Positions 45,001 through 53,210 of a DNA stretch of 64,000 nucleotides are shown piece after piece (position 1 is the first letter of the stretch; each line of letters opens with the position of its first letter). The notes under the pieces are model-generated. The model made no database searches. It was not told where the DNA came from and worked only from the letters and a program-made list of their open reading frames with translations. The stretch is from positions 130,562 through 194,561 of the forward strand of contig JAXLTL010000007.1 in the NCBI GenBank assembly GCA_046330075.1. The letters run 5' to 3'. This DNA is from JAJTFW01 sp046330075 (GTDB taxonomy: Bacteria; Bacteroidota; Bacteroidia; AKYH767-A; OLB10). The position numbers and the translations under genes are program-made.

Positions 45001-46524
45001 CAATTTGCCATCAAATTAGGAGGGCCAAAGCATCACAACCGCATTTTCATTAATACAATCACCGGCACAAGCATCGGCTATGTTTTTCTCGATAATCAAA
45101 ACACAGGCATATACCACGATTTCGGAAACGATGCATTCTGTTACCAACTGGTAGATTGGTTAAAGACAAATCTGCCTTTCACCGCAATAGTTGGTGTTGA
45201 TAATCTTAGATCATGGCTCGACCAGGTGGTAGTGAATACACAGCACCAAATGGGTTTGGAAAGAATGTTGGCTGAAATGGCTACAGGAGATACAAAATCA
45301 TTGCCTGTTCCTTTTACCAACCGTTTCTATTCCAAGAGGGCAAAGTCTAAAATGTACTTCAACCTCAATCAGGAACATTTACAAAAAGTGTTGGCTACAG
45401 CCGCTATTCAGCAACTGATTGCTGCAAACCTTACTTCACCCGCTTCTGTAGGCGGATTGTTGAAGGATGCAGTTTTTGATGGCTTGGATTATCCCGACTT
45501 TGTTGAATCGTTGAACATACCAAATGAACAGGTAAAGCAGAAGCTCCTGAATTTGGAAGATGAGCAATCTTTGGAACTACAACGGGCTTATTTTATTCCC
45601 CGCAGTCAGGACGATACCGCCAAAGCCATTTACCGCTTGGTATCTATTGGCATCATTGGTTCATATACCATCGACTATCAGAATAAGCTATACACCATCC
45701 AATTCACCAAGAAGACAGACCAGGATTATTACCGTTCACTCGAAGAACTGATTTCCCGATACACTTCTAAGAATGTGGCTAAAAGGGAAATTGAAAAACT
45801 GAAGAAGGCTGCAAACAAAGAGATAAAAGCGGGGAAAGCAACGGTCATCAGTAAGTGCCTGGAATATCTTACCGATTTTATCTACGGCAAAATCAAAGAA
45901 AAGCGTTTACAAGCCATTGATGATATGGTAAGGCTATGCCAAACATCCATCAATATTACAGACCCATTAGAGCAAAACAAGTATGTAAAAGATGAAATCT
46001 ATTACTACTTCAATGCAAAGTATTCCAGACGCAAATTCATAGAACGTACCCGAAGTGGTGATTTGGATGCTTCCATGCCCGATGATTTGGATGATGAATT
46101 GCCGGTAGATGAAACCATTGAAAAATACATTGCACTCGTTAGCAATGAAGAAACAGGGGAGTTTATCAGTAACATCAAACACCTGCGTGGTTCTGCCATG
46201 CGAATGCTTCGCAGCAACCCCGATAAACCTCAATTCAGAATACTGAAATCATTTGCATTGTTCATACTGGCCGATACGGTAAGGGAATTAATCAATGAAG
46301 CAAAGCAGGAACTGGTAAGGGGCTTAATAGATTGGAAACATAATGAAGACCCTGATTTGAATGTACAGGCGTTCATCATTCATTTTAAAAACACCGTTGC
46401 CGGCCATGTGCTGAACTATGATGTAGAAGAAGCATTTAGCGACATAGAAGATCACTATTACGCTTTGTACTACGCCACATGGACAGGCAATTTCAATAAA
46501 CATTTTTTGACTCAACCATCATAA
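42016..46524 (+). CDS. large RecQ-like helicase with N-terminal nuclease-like domain
   Basis: A 1502-residue protein. About residues 180-221 (RVDFSLEIP ... TYVIEVDGKKYH) have the D-(E)xK pattern of a restriction-endonuclease fold. From about 480 the core is a RecQ-type SF2 helicase: PTGGGKSLTYQLAAM (about 492), VIDEVHCVSEWGHDFR (about 597), GLTATAS (about 636), and MVATKAFGMGIDKPNVR plus VQEAGRAGRDGK (about 880-915). A large insertion lies between motif III and motif IV. The C-terminal 550 residues have no recognised domain. E. coli RecQ is about 610 residues. Set between hsdM and hsdS, it is probably part of the same defence system, supplying DNA unwinding and cleavage. Confidence 0.85.
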   Translation: MQLQAGYILESVRDALNAYAKRNEKSPALHGLLRSLSTFEVQTGLNLETPANPPSIFAVASNIITRGLPTLASVNLEEYFADKLAVTQRQDNIARGKVAFPFVNVDEDSEHGQSLFKTLHTIDPRAKNRSQYLKVNDVDSSFERSFLLKLLPEKQAYLAQLLEKQRTRSSFTRDNNQGRVDFSLEIPYDFTKSRTNRYNSQVQIKHHKTYVIEVDGKKYHTDLLDDLKDFEIAQLSRNISHITEDRVYKDVEEFIRTIEAEEFIQQAQDNYSNEEYLLSKFTALCLAPFGMARLQKVVLQYLMAHYDAAITKQKIKIAVAERDLPCAMAAFDDLSLLLHTLNDLAQTQIHIPAFEVQVFASPEFRDHTLHNGKSVAPLTTLNAADFDVVIDISVLRRMSVFKDDFPPAHNTVVIRNAHYIHYKTNTGVISAPSVLYRPLVNQLQNEVFEPIAETSELLKKLLQDIFRKLDFRVGQLPILNRAVQLKSVIGLLPTGGGKSLTYQLAAMLQPGTTIVIDPIRSLMIDQYNGLKELSIDKCEFINSTLTTAERNFNQHELLAKGQLQFLFVSPERFVIDDFRKALDNARKDGHCFAYAVIDEVHCVSEWGHDFRTPYLNLGDNAQEYCLTYSGNSIPLFGLTATASFDVLADIERELNIKEDDGNAVVRFENSVRDEINYLVKEVPNTYEGLDNLTEKAIRESIGKKKQDAIFGLIGDKQTVLQTFNQPPAIQEIIEHSFKNYLPITTRQEWLQKTGSETEALKQYEGILFNKLHISTDAFAVQKKDDTTLYQYGLIVFMPHRQGWLGIRNGYNSHGVFDNPRYVLIEQDDQKTIHFYNSETLGYFMGSGDDDNADKLDEESFHHLELFKDNEESIMVATKAFGMGIDKPNVRMTIHINIPQSIESFVQEAGRAGRDGKVSASVILFNNDQLRIASKPKEPYHLDKDVLMYFHKNSFKGQVKERVMIHELRSRITYPNTNNLQMLIDQLNDLFGTDDVQFAIKLGGPKHHNRIFINTITGTSIGYVFLDNQNTGIYHDFGNDAFCYQLVDWLKTNLPFTAIVGVDNLRSWLDQVVVNTQHQMGLERMLAEMATGDTKSLPVPFTNRFYSKRAKSKMYFNLNQEHLQKVLATAAIQQLIAANLTSPASVGGLLKDAVFDGLDYPDFVESLNIPNEQVKQKLLNLEDEQSLELQRAYFIPRSQDDTAKAIYRLVSIGIIGSYTIDYQNKLYTIQFTKKTDQDYYRSLEELISRYTSKNVAKREIEKLKKAANKEIKAGKATVISKCLEYLTDFIYGKIKEKRLQAIDDMVRLCQTSINITDPLEQNKYVKDEIYYYFNAKYSRRKFIERTRSGDLDASMPDDLDDELPVDETIEKYIALVSNEETGEFISNIKHLRGSAMRMLRSNPDKPQFRILKSFALFILADTVRELINEAKQELVRGLIDWKHNEDPDLNVQAFIIHFKNTVAGHVLNYDVEEAFSDIEDHYYALYYATWTGNFNKHFLTQPS

Positions 46525-46527
46525 TAT

Positions 46528-47166
46528 ATGGCATCACAGGAAGTACTAACAGCACTGGAATCACTGCACAGGGAAATTGAAAAATTAGAACCTGCTATTA
46601 AGCATGTAGAAACGGCACAGCAGGTTACCCAAACCGTAAAAGCAATTCCGCAAAAGCATGTGGAGTTGTTGCAGGAGGTAAAAAGCAACGATGCGAAACA
46701 TAAAGATGAATTAAAGAACCTGTTTGCAAAGGAGCTTTCCGGCTTTACGGAGGAAAACAAAAAACTGCAAAAAACAACCACCGAAATTCAGCAACAGGTG
46801 AAGCTGGAGCAGGAAGCCCTTGCTAAGTTGAAAGAAACAGTGCAGTCCTTTCACGAACGGGTAGAGAAAATCAATTTTCCTGAAAGGTTAGATAAACTGG
46901 ATGCAAATGTAGCAGGTATTATAGCTGGCATACATTCGGTACTAAGCCGTATTGAAGGTTTAGAACGAAATATTACAGACCGCTTACGGGATGTTTTAGA
47001 TTACCAAAAAGAAACCCGAGTCACTCTGCAAAGTGAATTGGAACAATCGAAAACAACCTTGCAAACTGCTGTAGATACCGCTGCCAAAAAACAGCAAACA
47101 CATACCTATATCACCTGGGCATTGGTGGTGGTAGCCATCATCATCACATTCGTACTTAAAAAATAA
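46528..47166 (+). CDS. coiled-coil protein with C-terminal membrane anchor
   Basis: A 212-residue protein whose body is a long amphipathic coiled coil (about residues 5-185, rich in E, K, Q, L) and whose last 20 residues are a single hydrophobic segment (ITWALVVVAIIITFVLKK), a tail-anchor topology with the coil in the cytoplasm. No enzyme motif. It starts 4 bases after the helicase gene and its stop overlaps the hsdS start (TAATG), so it is made in step with the specificity subunit. It might hold the complex at the inner membrane or sense phage entry; this is inference. Confidence 0.72.
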   Translation: MASQEVLTALESLHREIEKLEPAIKHVETAQQVTQTVKAIPQKHVELLQEVKSNDAKHKDELKNLFAKELSGFTEENKKLQKTTTEIQQQVKLEQEALAKLKETVQSFHERVEKINFPERLDKLDANVAGIIAGIHSVLSRIEGLERNITDRLRDVLDYQKETRVTLQSELEQSKTTLQTAVDTAAKKQQTHTYITWALVVVAIIITFVLKK

Positions 47167-48401
47167 TGAGAGCAACATACCCTACATATAAATCAACCTC
47201 TATTCCCTGGCTGCCTGAAATGCCTGAGCATTGGGAGCAAAGAAAGAATAAGTATTTGTTCAGGCGGTCCAAAAGTCTTGTTGGCAAAGACTTTGAAAAG
47301 TATCCTGTCCTTTCATTGACAATGCATGGCGTAATACGCAGAGACTTAGATAATCCTATGGGGAAAATGCCTGCCACATTTGCCGATTACCAGCTGATAC
47401 AGGATAATACATTGTTGTTCTGTTTGTTTGACTATGACGTTACACCAAGAACTGTTGGAATGGTAAATGAAAAGGGTATCGTTTCACCGGCATACACCAG
47501 TATGTATCCTATCGAAAAGATTGATCTGAAATATTATTATTACTGGTTTCTGATGTTGGATGAAAGAAAGATGCTGTTAACTCACGTTACTAATCTTCGC
47601 AACTCGGTTAGCTACGAAACATTTGCAGGCTTGTTTTCACCATTCCCACCACTCCCCGAACAAACCGCCATTGCCAACTACCTCGATGCCAAAACCGAAC
47701 AAATCAACCGCTTTATTGAGAAAAAGGAAAAGCTGATCAGAAACCTAAGGGAGAAAATTGATGTAATTGTTCAGTCAATTGAGAGTGAACCGTTAAATGA
47801 GTCTAAATTCTGGCCTACAATACCGCAGACATGGAGAATTGAAAAGGCAAAGAGAATATTCTCTGAAATCAAAATTAAAAACCAGCCAACTGAGCCTCTA
47901 TTGGCAGCAACTCAAGACCGGGGTGTACTTCCTAAAGATTTATGTATGGAAAACTTTGTGTCTCCTTCAGGTGACTTGTTGGGTCTAAAATTGGTATGTG
48001 AAGATGATTATGTCATTAGCTTACGTTCTTTCCAAGGTGGCATTGAATATTCACCTTACAGAGGAATTATCAGCCCAGCATACACCATCATTCGGCTAAA
48101 AGAAGATTACAATAATCCTTTACTAATCCAATACTATAAGTATTTATTTAAGACTCCTCAATTTATATCATTGTTAAACACAGCAATAACAGGAATAAGA
48201 GATGGAAAGAATGTGAATTGGGTAGACTTCGCAGAACTACCGTTACCTATCCCGTCAGTAGAACATCTTAAACTAATGGTTGAAGACTTTAATCGTTATG
48301 AAAGGTTGGTGATTGTGTTTGAAAAAGAAAAAAGAAAATTAGAAGAGTTTAAAAATAGCCTGATTGCTGAAGTAGTAACAGGTAAAATTAAAGTAGCATA
48401 G
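47166..48401 (+). CDS. hsdS: type I restriction-modification specificity subunit
   Basis: A 411-residue HsdS with two target-recognition halves. The first half opens SIPWLPEMPEHWEQRKNKYLF and ends in the conserved coiled-coil spacer FPPLPEQTAIANYLDAKTEQINRFIEKKEKLI. The second half opens WPTIPQTWRIEKAKRIFSEI and ends in KRKLEEFKNSLIAEVVTGKI. Each half reads one part of a bipartite site. It starts on the last base of the coiled-coil gene's stop. The recognised sequence cannot be predicted. No inverted repeats for shuffling were noticed. Confidence 0.93.
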   Translation: MRATYPTYKSTSIPWLPEMPEHWEQRKNKYLFRRSKSLVGKDFEKYPVLSLTMHGVIRRDLDNPMGKMPATFADYQLIQDNTLLFCLFDYDVTPRTVGMVNEKGIVSPAYTSMYPIEKIDLKYYYYWFLMLDERKMLLTHVTNLRNSVSYETFAGLFSPFPPLPEQTAIANYLDAKTEQINRFIEKKEKLIRNLREKIDVIVQSIESEPLNESKFWPTIPQTWRIEKAKRIFSEIKIKNQPTEPLLAATQDRGVLPKDLCMENFVSPSGDLLGLKLVCEDDYVISLRSFQGGIEYSPYRGIISPAYTIIRLKEDYNNPLLIQYYKYLFKTPQFISLLNTAITGIRDGKNVNWVDFAELPLPIPSVEHLKLMVEDFNRYERLVIVFEKEKRKLEEFKNSLIAEVVTGKIKVA

Positions 48402-48402
48402 C

Positions 48403-50082
48403 ATGACAGAACAGGAGTTACATCTATACCTGAAAGCACATTTTCCGAAAGAGAATGAGCAATGCGAATGGAAGGCATTCAGCAATTTGAAGGCTGATGT
48501 TTCAGGCCGCGCCGGTGATGATGTAATTTCTTATGTGTCGGCCATTGCTAATATGGAAGGCGGCCATTTGGTAATGGGTGTTGAGGATAAAACGCTGGCA
48601 GTATTGGGTATTCAGCAAGTGAATGATTATACCCCGGAAAATTTTCCCTTCCGTATTTTAGGAAACTGTACGCATTTGCCCAGCGAGGGGTTAAAGGTGG
48701 AATCCTTTACTACAACTGATACCCACAAAACAGTTTGGGTACTTCACATACCCAAACATGCAGCCCGACAGCCGGTAATTGCTCACCGCAAAGCCTGGCA
48801 ACGCAGTGGCGATAGCCTGATCGAGTTAACCGCCAGCCGCAAAGCTGCTATCTTAATAGAGCCACTGCATACCGTTGACGATTGGAGTGCCGCGGCTTGT
48901 CCGGCAGCTACCATTCAGGAATTGGATGAAACTGCCATTGCCAAAGCCCGTCAAAACTTCAAGGTTAAAAACCCACGCCTGGCCGATGAAATAGAGCACT
49001 GGGATACCACCACTTTTCTCACCAAAACCAAACTACTGGTAAATGGTCAACTTACCCGGACAGCTCTTTTGTTGTTAGGTAAGCCTGAAGCCGTAGTGCA
49101 CCTCAACCCCTTGCAGCCACAAATCAGTTGGGTATTGTACAACAAGGAGAAAGTGGAAAGAGACTATCAGCATTTTGAGCCGCCTTATATTTTGGCGGTA
49201 GATGAAGTGTATGCCAAAATCCGCAACCTCAAATACCGTTACATGAAAGATGGCACTTTGTTTCCGGAAGAAATTGACCAGTATGATGTCAAAAACATCA
49301 AGGAGGCATTGAGCAACTGCATCGCCCACATGGATTATACATTGGCTGGTCGCATATCCGTGGCAGAGAATGAGGACGGGTATATTTCTTTTACCAATCC
49401 GGGTACGTTTTTGCCAGGCAGTGTGGAAGAAGTATTGAAGAGCGAAGAGCCTCCCTCATTTTACCGCAATTCCTTATTGGCCAAAACCATGGAATCTTTC
49501 AATATGATTGATTCCATTGGCAGTGGTATCAAACGCATGTACCGGGTGCAGCAGGAACGCTATTTCCCTATGCCTGATTATGATTTCAGCGGAAACAAAG
49601 TAAAACTTACGCTTACCGGTAAGGTGCTGGATATGGATTATGCCAGAGTGCTTGCTCGTAATCCTGAGCTGAGTTTGGAGGAAATAATACTCTTGGATAA
49701 AGTGCAAAAGAAAAAGGACTTAACGGATGCAGAGGTAAGGCTTTTAAAAGGCAAGCACTTAATAGAAGGGCGTAAACCCAATTTTCACATCTCGGTTTCG
49801 GTGGCGGAAAAAACGGAGCAGAAAGCCGATTACATTAAGGCAAGAGGCTTTAAAGACGAACACTACAAGGCAATGATTCTGGAGTTTATTGACAAATATG
49901 GCTCAGCTTCCAAAGAGGATATAAATAAACTTGTTCTTGACCTTTTGCCAAAAGTCTTAGATGAAGGTCAACGCAGCAATAAAGTGAGGAACCTTATTTA
50001 CGCCATGTCAAAGCGGGATAAAACGATCAAAAATTCAGGAACATCCCGCTATCCGAAATGGGTTAGAAACATCGGGAATTAG
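48403..50082 (+). CDS. AlbA_2/Schlafen-like ATP-binding protein
   Basis: A 559-residue protein of the AlbA_2 (divergent AAA_4, Schlafen-like) family. The N-terminus is typical: EWKAFSNLKADVSG, DVISYVSAIANMEGGHLVMGVED, then the family's HRKAWQRSGDSLIELTASRK. A middle RecG/HATPase-like region has IKEALSNCIAHMDYTLAGRI and SIGSGIKRMYRVQQERYFPMPDY. The C-terminus looks like a winged helix (DEGQRSNKVRNLIYAMSKRDKTIK). Genes of this family often sit in type I restriction loci of many phyla. It starts 1 base after hsdS. Possible roles are regulation of the system or RNA/DNA cleavage; not settled. Confidence 0.85.
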   Translation: MTEQELHLYLKAHFPKENEQCEWKAFSNLKADVSGRAGDDVISYVSAIANMEGGHLVMGVEDKTLAVLGIQQVNDYTPENFPFRILGNCTHLPSEGLKVESFTTTDTHKTVWVLHIPKHAARQPVIAHRKAWQRSGDSLIELTASRKAAILIEPLHTVDDWSAAACPAATIQELDETAIAKARQNFKVKNPRLADEIEHWDTTTFLTKTKLLVNGQLTRTALLLLGKPEAVVHLNPLQPQISWVLYNKEKVERDYQHFEPPYILAVDEVYAKIRNLKYRYMKDGTLFPEEIDQYDVKNIKEALSNCIAHMDYTLAGRISVAENEDGYISFTNPGTFLPGSVEEVLKSEEPPSFYRNSLLAKTMESFNMIDSIGSGIKRMYRVQQERYFPMPDYDFSGNKVKLTLTGKVLDMDYARVLARNPELSLEEIILLDKVQKKKDLTDAEVRLLKGKHLIEGRKPNFHISVSVAEKTEQKADYIKARGFKDEHYKAMILEFIDKYGSASKEDINKLVLDLLPKVLDEGQRSNKVRNLIYAMSKRDKTIKNSGTSRYPKWVRNIGN

Positions 50083-50199
50083 ATAAACATTAGATGAAAA
50101 TTAGACGAACATTAGACGAACAGTGGTTGTAAAGTATTGATAATAAACTTATTATATATCTAATAAGGCTATTTAAGATTTTGAATTAATTAGATGAAA
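50078..50199 (+). repeat. array of 11-bp direct repeats upstream of hsdR
   Basis: Four consecutive 11-base units: ATTAGATAAAC (50078), ATTAGATGAAA (50089), ATTAGACGAAC (50100), ATTAGACGAAC (50111). A fifth unit, ATTAGATGAAA, identical to the second, lies at 50189-50199, just before the hsdR start. The period is about one helical turn, as expected for a protein binding one face of DNA. It begins on the stop codon of the AlbA_2 gene and fills most of the 125-base gap before hsdR, the only real gap between hsdM and mcrC. Confidence 0.7.
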
Positions 50200-50207
50200 A
50201 ACAAAGT

Positions 50208-53195
50208 ATGAGTACAGATACATCAGAAAAAGGGTTAGAAGCCCTCATCGAAAAAAGTCTGGTAGCCGAGCAGGCATTTCGTGTTTCGTACCCAACGGAT
50301 TTCGACAGGGATTTATGCCTGAATAAAAAAATCTTGTTTGAGTTTTTGCAAAGCACCCAGCCCGATGCATGGGACACCATCCAAAAGCGGGGCGAAGAAA
50401 AATTCCTGAAGCGTCTTGCCGAGCAAATCAAACAACGGGGCATTATTGATGTATTGCGTAAAGGCATTAAAGACCTCGACCTGAATGTATGGCTGTATTT
50501 CAAAAGCCCTGCCTCCACCCTCAATGCCAAAGCCACCAAACTGTATCAGTCTAATATTTTTTCCATTACCCGTCAACTGCATTACAGCCTCAGCAACAAC
50601 AATTCGCTGGACATGGTCTTGTTCATCAACGGCCTTCCGGTTATCACGTTTGAACTGAAAAATCCCTGGACAGGGCAGAATGTAAAACATGCCATTCGCC
50701 AGTACCAAACCGACCGTGACCCCAAAGAGCCATTGTTTGCCTTTGGCCGCTGCATGGTTCACTTTGCTGTGGACCCCGACTTAGTGTATATGGCGACTAC
50801 GTTGTCGGGCTTCTCCACCTATTTCCTTCCTTTCAATAAAGGTGTAAACGATGGAGCCGGAAATCCGGTAAACCCCAACGGGCTGAAGAGTGATTATTTA
50901 TGGAAAGCGATACTGACCAAACAAAGCCTCAGCGACATCATTGAAAACTACGCCCAGATAGTAGAGGAAACCGATGAAGATACCGGCAAGGTAAAACGCA
51001 AACTGGTATTCCCCCGTTATCACCAGCTCAACGTGGTGCAAAAGTTATTGGCAGATGCAAAAGGAAATGGTGTTGGGAAGCGATACTTAATTCAACATTC
51101 CGCAGGTTCAGGCAAATCCAACTCCATTACATGGCTGGCGCATCAGTTGGTAAGTCTGCACGATACAGCCAACACACAACCTGTCTTTGACAGTGTGATT
51201 GTAGTAACCGACCGTAAAGTGCTGGACAAGCAAATACGTGACAACATCAAACAGTTTGCGCAGGTAGCCAAAGTGGTAGAAGCCATTGATAAAGGCAGCA
51301 AGCAATTGAAACAGGCGTTGGAAGATGGCAAGAAAATCATCATTACCACCGTACAGAAATTTCCCTTTGTGATGGATGAAATTGGCGAGCTCACCGGAAA
51401 GCGTTTCGCCATCATCATCGACGAAGCCCACAGCAGCCAAAGCGGAGAAACCGCATCCAAAATGAACTGGGTACTCAGCGATCGCAGCGAACCTTATGGC
51501 GATGAAGACAAAATTCCCGATGAAGAACCGGAAGACACCGAAGACCAGATCAACCAAATGATTCAGCAACGCAAGATGCTGAAAAATGCCAGTTACTTTG
51601 CGTTCACGGCAACACCCAAAAACAAAACACTGGAAACCTTTGGCCGCAAAGGCATATTACCTGATGATACCGCAGGAGAACCCGGCAAGTTTTATCCATT
51701 CCACCTGTACAGCATGAAACAAGCCATCGAGGAGGAGTTTATTCTCGATGTACTGAAAAACTATACCACTTACCAAAGCTATTACAAGCTCAATAAAGCG
51801 GTGGAAGAGAACCCGGAGTTTGAAACCCATCAGGCACAGAAGAAGTTGAGAGCTTATGTAGAGAATCATGCCTTTTCCATCCGGGAAAAGTCGAAAGTGA
51901 TGGTGGACCATTTCCACAGTGAAGTAAAAAAGCAGATTAAGGGAAAGGCAAAAGCGATGGTAGTCACCAAATCCATCAACAATGCCATTCAGTACTACCG
52001 GGCATTTAATGCTTATCTCAAAGAAATTCATTCACCCTACAAGGCCATCGTTGCCTTCTCCGGTAAACGCACCATCGATGGTGTAGAATATGATGAAGCC
52101 GGCCTCAATAATTTCCCAAGTGGTGACATACCAAAAATGTTCAAGAAGAACGAATATCGTTTTCTTATAGTAGCCAATAAATTCCAAACCGGTTTCGATC
52201 AACCATTATTACATACCATGTATGTAGATAAGAAGCTAAGTGATGTACAGGCGGTACAAACACTTTCACGGTTGAACAGAGCTTACAAACCCGATAAGGA
52301 AGACACCTTTGTACTTGATTTTTTCAACTCTGTAGATGACATTAAAGAATCGTTTGAGCCTTTCTACACTACAACAGTACTGAGTGAAGAAACTGATGCC
52401 AACAAGTTAAATGATTTGCAAGATGCTTTAGACAATGCACAAGTATATAGCAAAGAAGACGTAGTAAAATTTACCAACCTATATTTCAAAAATGCAGACC
52501 GTGCTGAATTAGATCCCATTATTGACAACTGTGTTCATCATTATAGAACGGAACTCAATGCAGATGCACAGGTAGATTTTTATGTAAAAGCAAAATCATT
52601 TAATCGAACCTACTCATTTCTATCAAAAATTTTATCCTTCAATAATCCATATTGGGAAAGATTATATTGGTTTCTGAAATTCCTGATGCCCAAAATCAAG
52701 CCACAGGAGAACGAAGATTTAGCAAAAGGCATCCTGGAAGCAATTGACCTTGACAGTTACAGACTCAGTAAAACAACAACCGACAACATCAAACTAGAAG
52801 GAGGAGAAGAATTAGATCCAACTCCGCCTATTATGAAAGGAAAAAGGGGCGAGAATGAGTTTGATGAACTGGAGGTAATCATTAATGAATTCAATACCCG
52901 GTTTGGTATTGATAACTGGACGGATGATGATAAAGTCAAACGATTCCTTTTTGTTCAATTACCAGCAGACTTAGCCAGAGACCAGGCTACGGTAAATGCC
53001 GTCATTAATTCAGATAAGCAAAATGCCAAAATCACCAGCGATAAAAAGGTGGAAGACCTCATGCAGGATGTCATTTTCACCTATACAGATTTATACAAGA
53101 AGTTTACAGATGACGCCGACTTCAAGCGACAGTACCTCGATTTTGTGTTTGATAAAATCTGGAAACAAAATCAGAATAATCAACTCAATAAATAG
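50208..53195 (+). CDS. hsdR: type I restriction endonuclease/translocase subunit
   Basis: A 995-residue HsdR. The nuclease domain has the PD-(D/E)XK pattern LDMVLFINGLPVITFELKNP (about 131-153). The motor domain has Walker A IQHSAGSGKSNSITWLAHQL (about 296), FAIIIDEAHSSQSGE (about 404) and FAFTATPKNKTLE, then the second RecA lobe with LIVANKFQTGFDQPLLH and VQTLSRLNRAYKPDK. It translocates DNA and cuts away from the site when the site is unmethylated. It is set off from the preceding genes by 125 bases containing the 11-bp repeat array, so it may be regulated apart from modification. Confidence 0.95.
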   Translation: MSTDTSEKGLEALIEKSLVAEQAFRVSYPTDFDRDLCLNKKILFEFLQSTQPDAWDTIQKRGEEKFLKRLAEQIKQRGIIDVLRKGIKDLDLNVWLYFKSPASTLNAKATKLYQSNIFSITRQLHYSLSNNNSLDMVLFINGLPVITFELKNPWTGQNVKHAIRQYQTDRDPKEPLFAFGRCMVHFAVDPDLVYMATTLSGFSTYFLPFNKGVNDGAGNPVNPNGLKSDYLWKAILTKQSLSDIIENYAQIVEETDEDTGKVKRKLVFPRYHQLNVVQKLLADAKGNGVGKRYLIQHSAGSGKSNSITWLAHQLVSLHDTANTQPVFDSVIVVTDRKVLDKQIRDNIKQFAQVAKVVEAIDKGSKQLKQALEDGKKIIITTVQKFPFVMDEIGELTGKRFAIIIDEAHSSQSGETASKMNWVLSDRSEPYGDEDKIPDEEPEDTEDQINQMIQQRKMLKNASYFAFTATPKNKTLETFGRKGILPDDTAGEPGKFYPFHLYSMKQAIEEEFILDVLKNYTTYQSYYKLNKAVEENPEFETHQAQKKLRAYVENHAFSIREKSKVMVDHFHSEVKKQIKGKAKAMVVTKSINNAIQYYRAFNAYLKEIHSPYKAIVAFSGKRTIDGVEYDEAGLNNFPSGDIPKMFKKNEYRFLIVANKFQTGFDQPLLHTMYVDKKLSDVQAVQTLSRLNRAYKPDKEDTFVLDFFNSVDDIKESFEPFYTTTVLSEETDANKLNDLQDALDNAQVYSKEDVVKFTNLYFKNADRAELDPIIDNCVHHYRTELNADAQVDFYVKAKSFNRTYSFLSKILSFNNPYWERLYWFLKFLMPKIKPQENEDLAKGILEAIDLDSYRLSKTTTDNIKLEGGEELDPTPPIMKGKRGENEFDELEVIINEFNTRFGIDNWTDDDKVKRFLFVQLPADLARDQATVNAVINSDKQNAKITSDKKVEDLMQDVIFTYTDLYKKFTDDADFKRQYLDFVFDKIWKQNQNNQLNK

Positions 53196-53210
53196 GCAGA
53201 GGAGATTTTT

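Noticed and set aside
50078..50199. CRISPR array
   Set aside because: Units of 11 bases follow each other without spacers; this is a tandem repeat, not a CRISPR.
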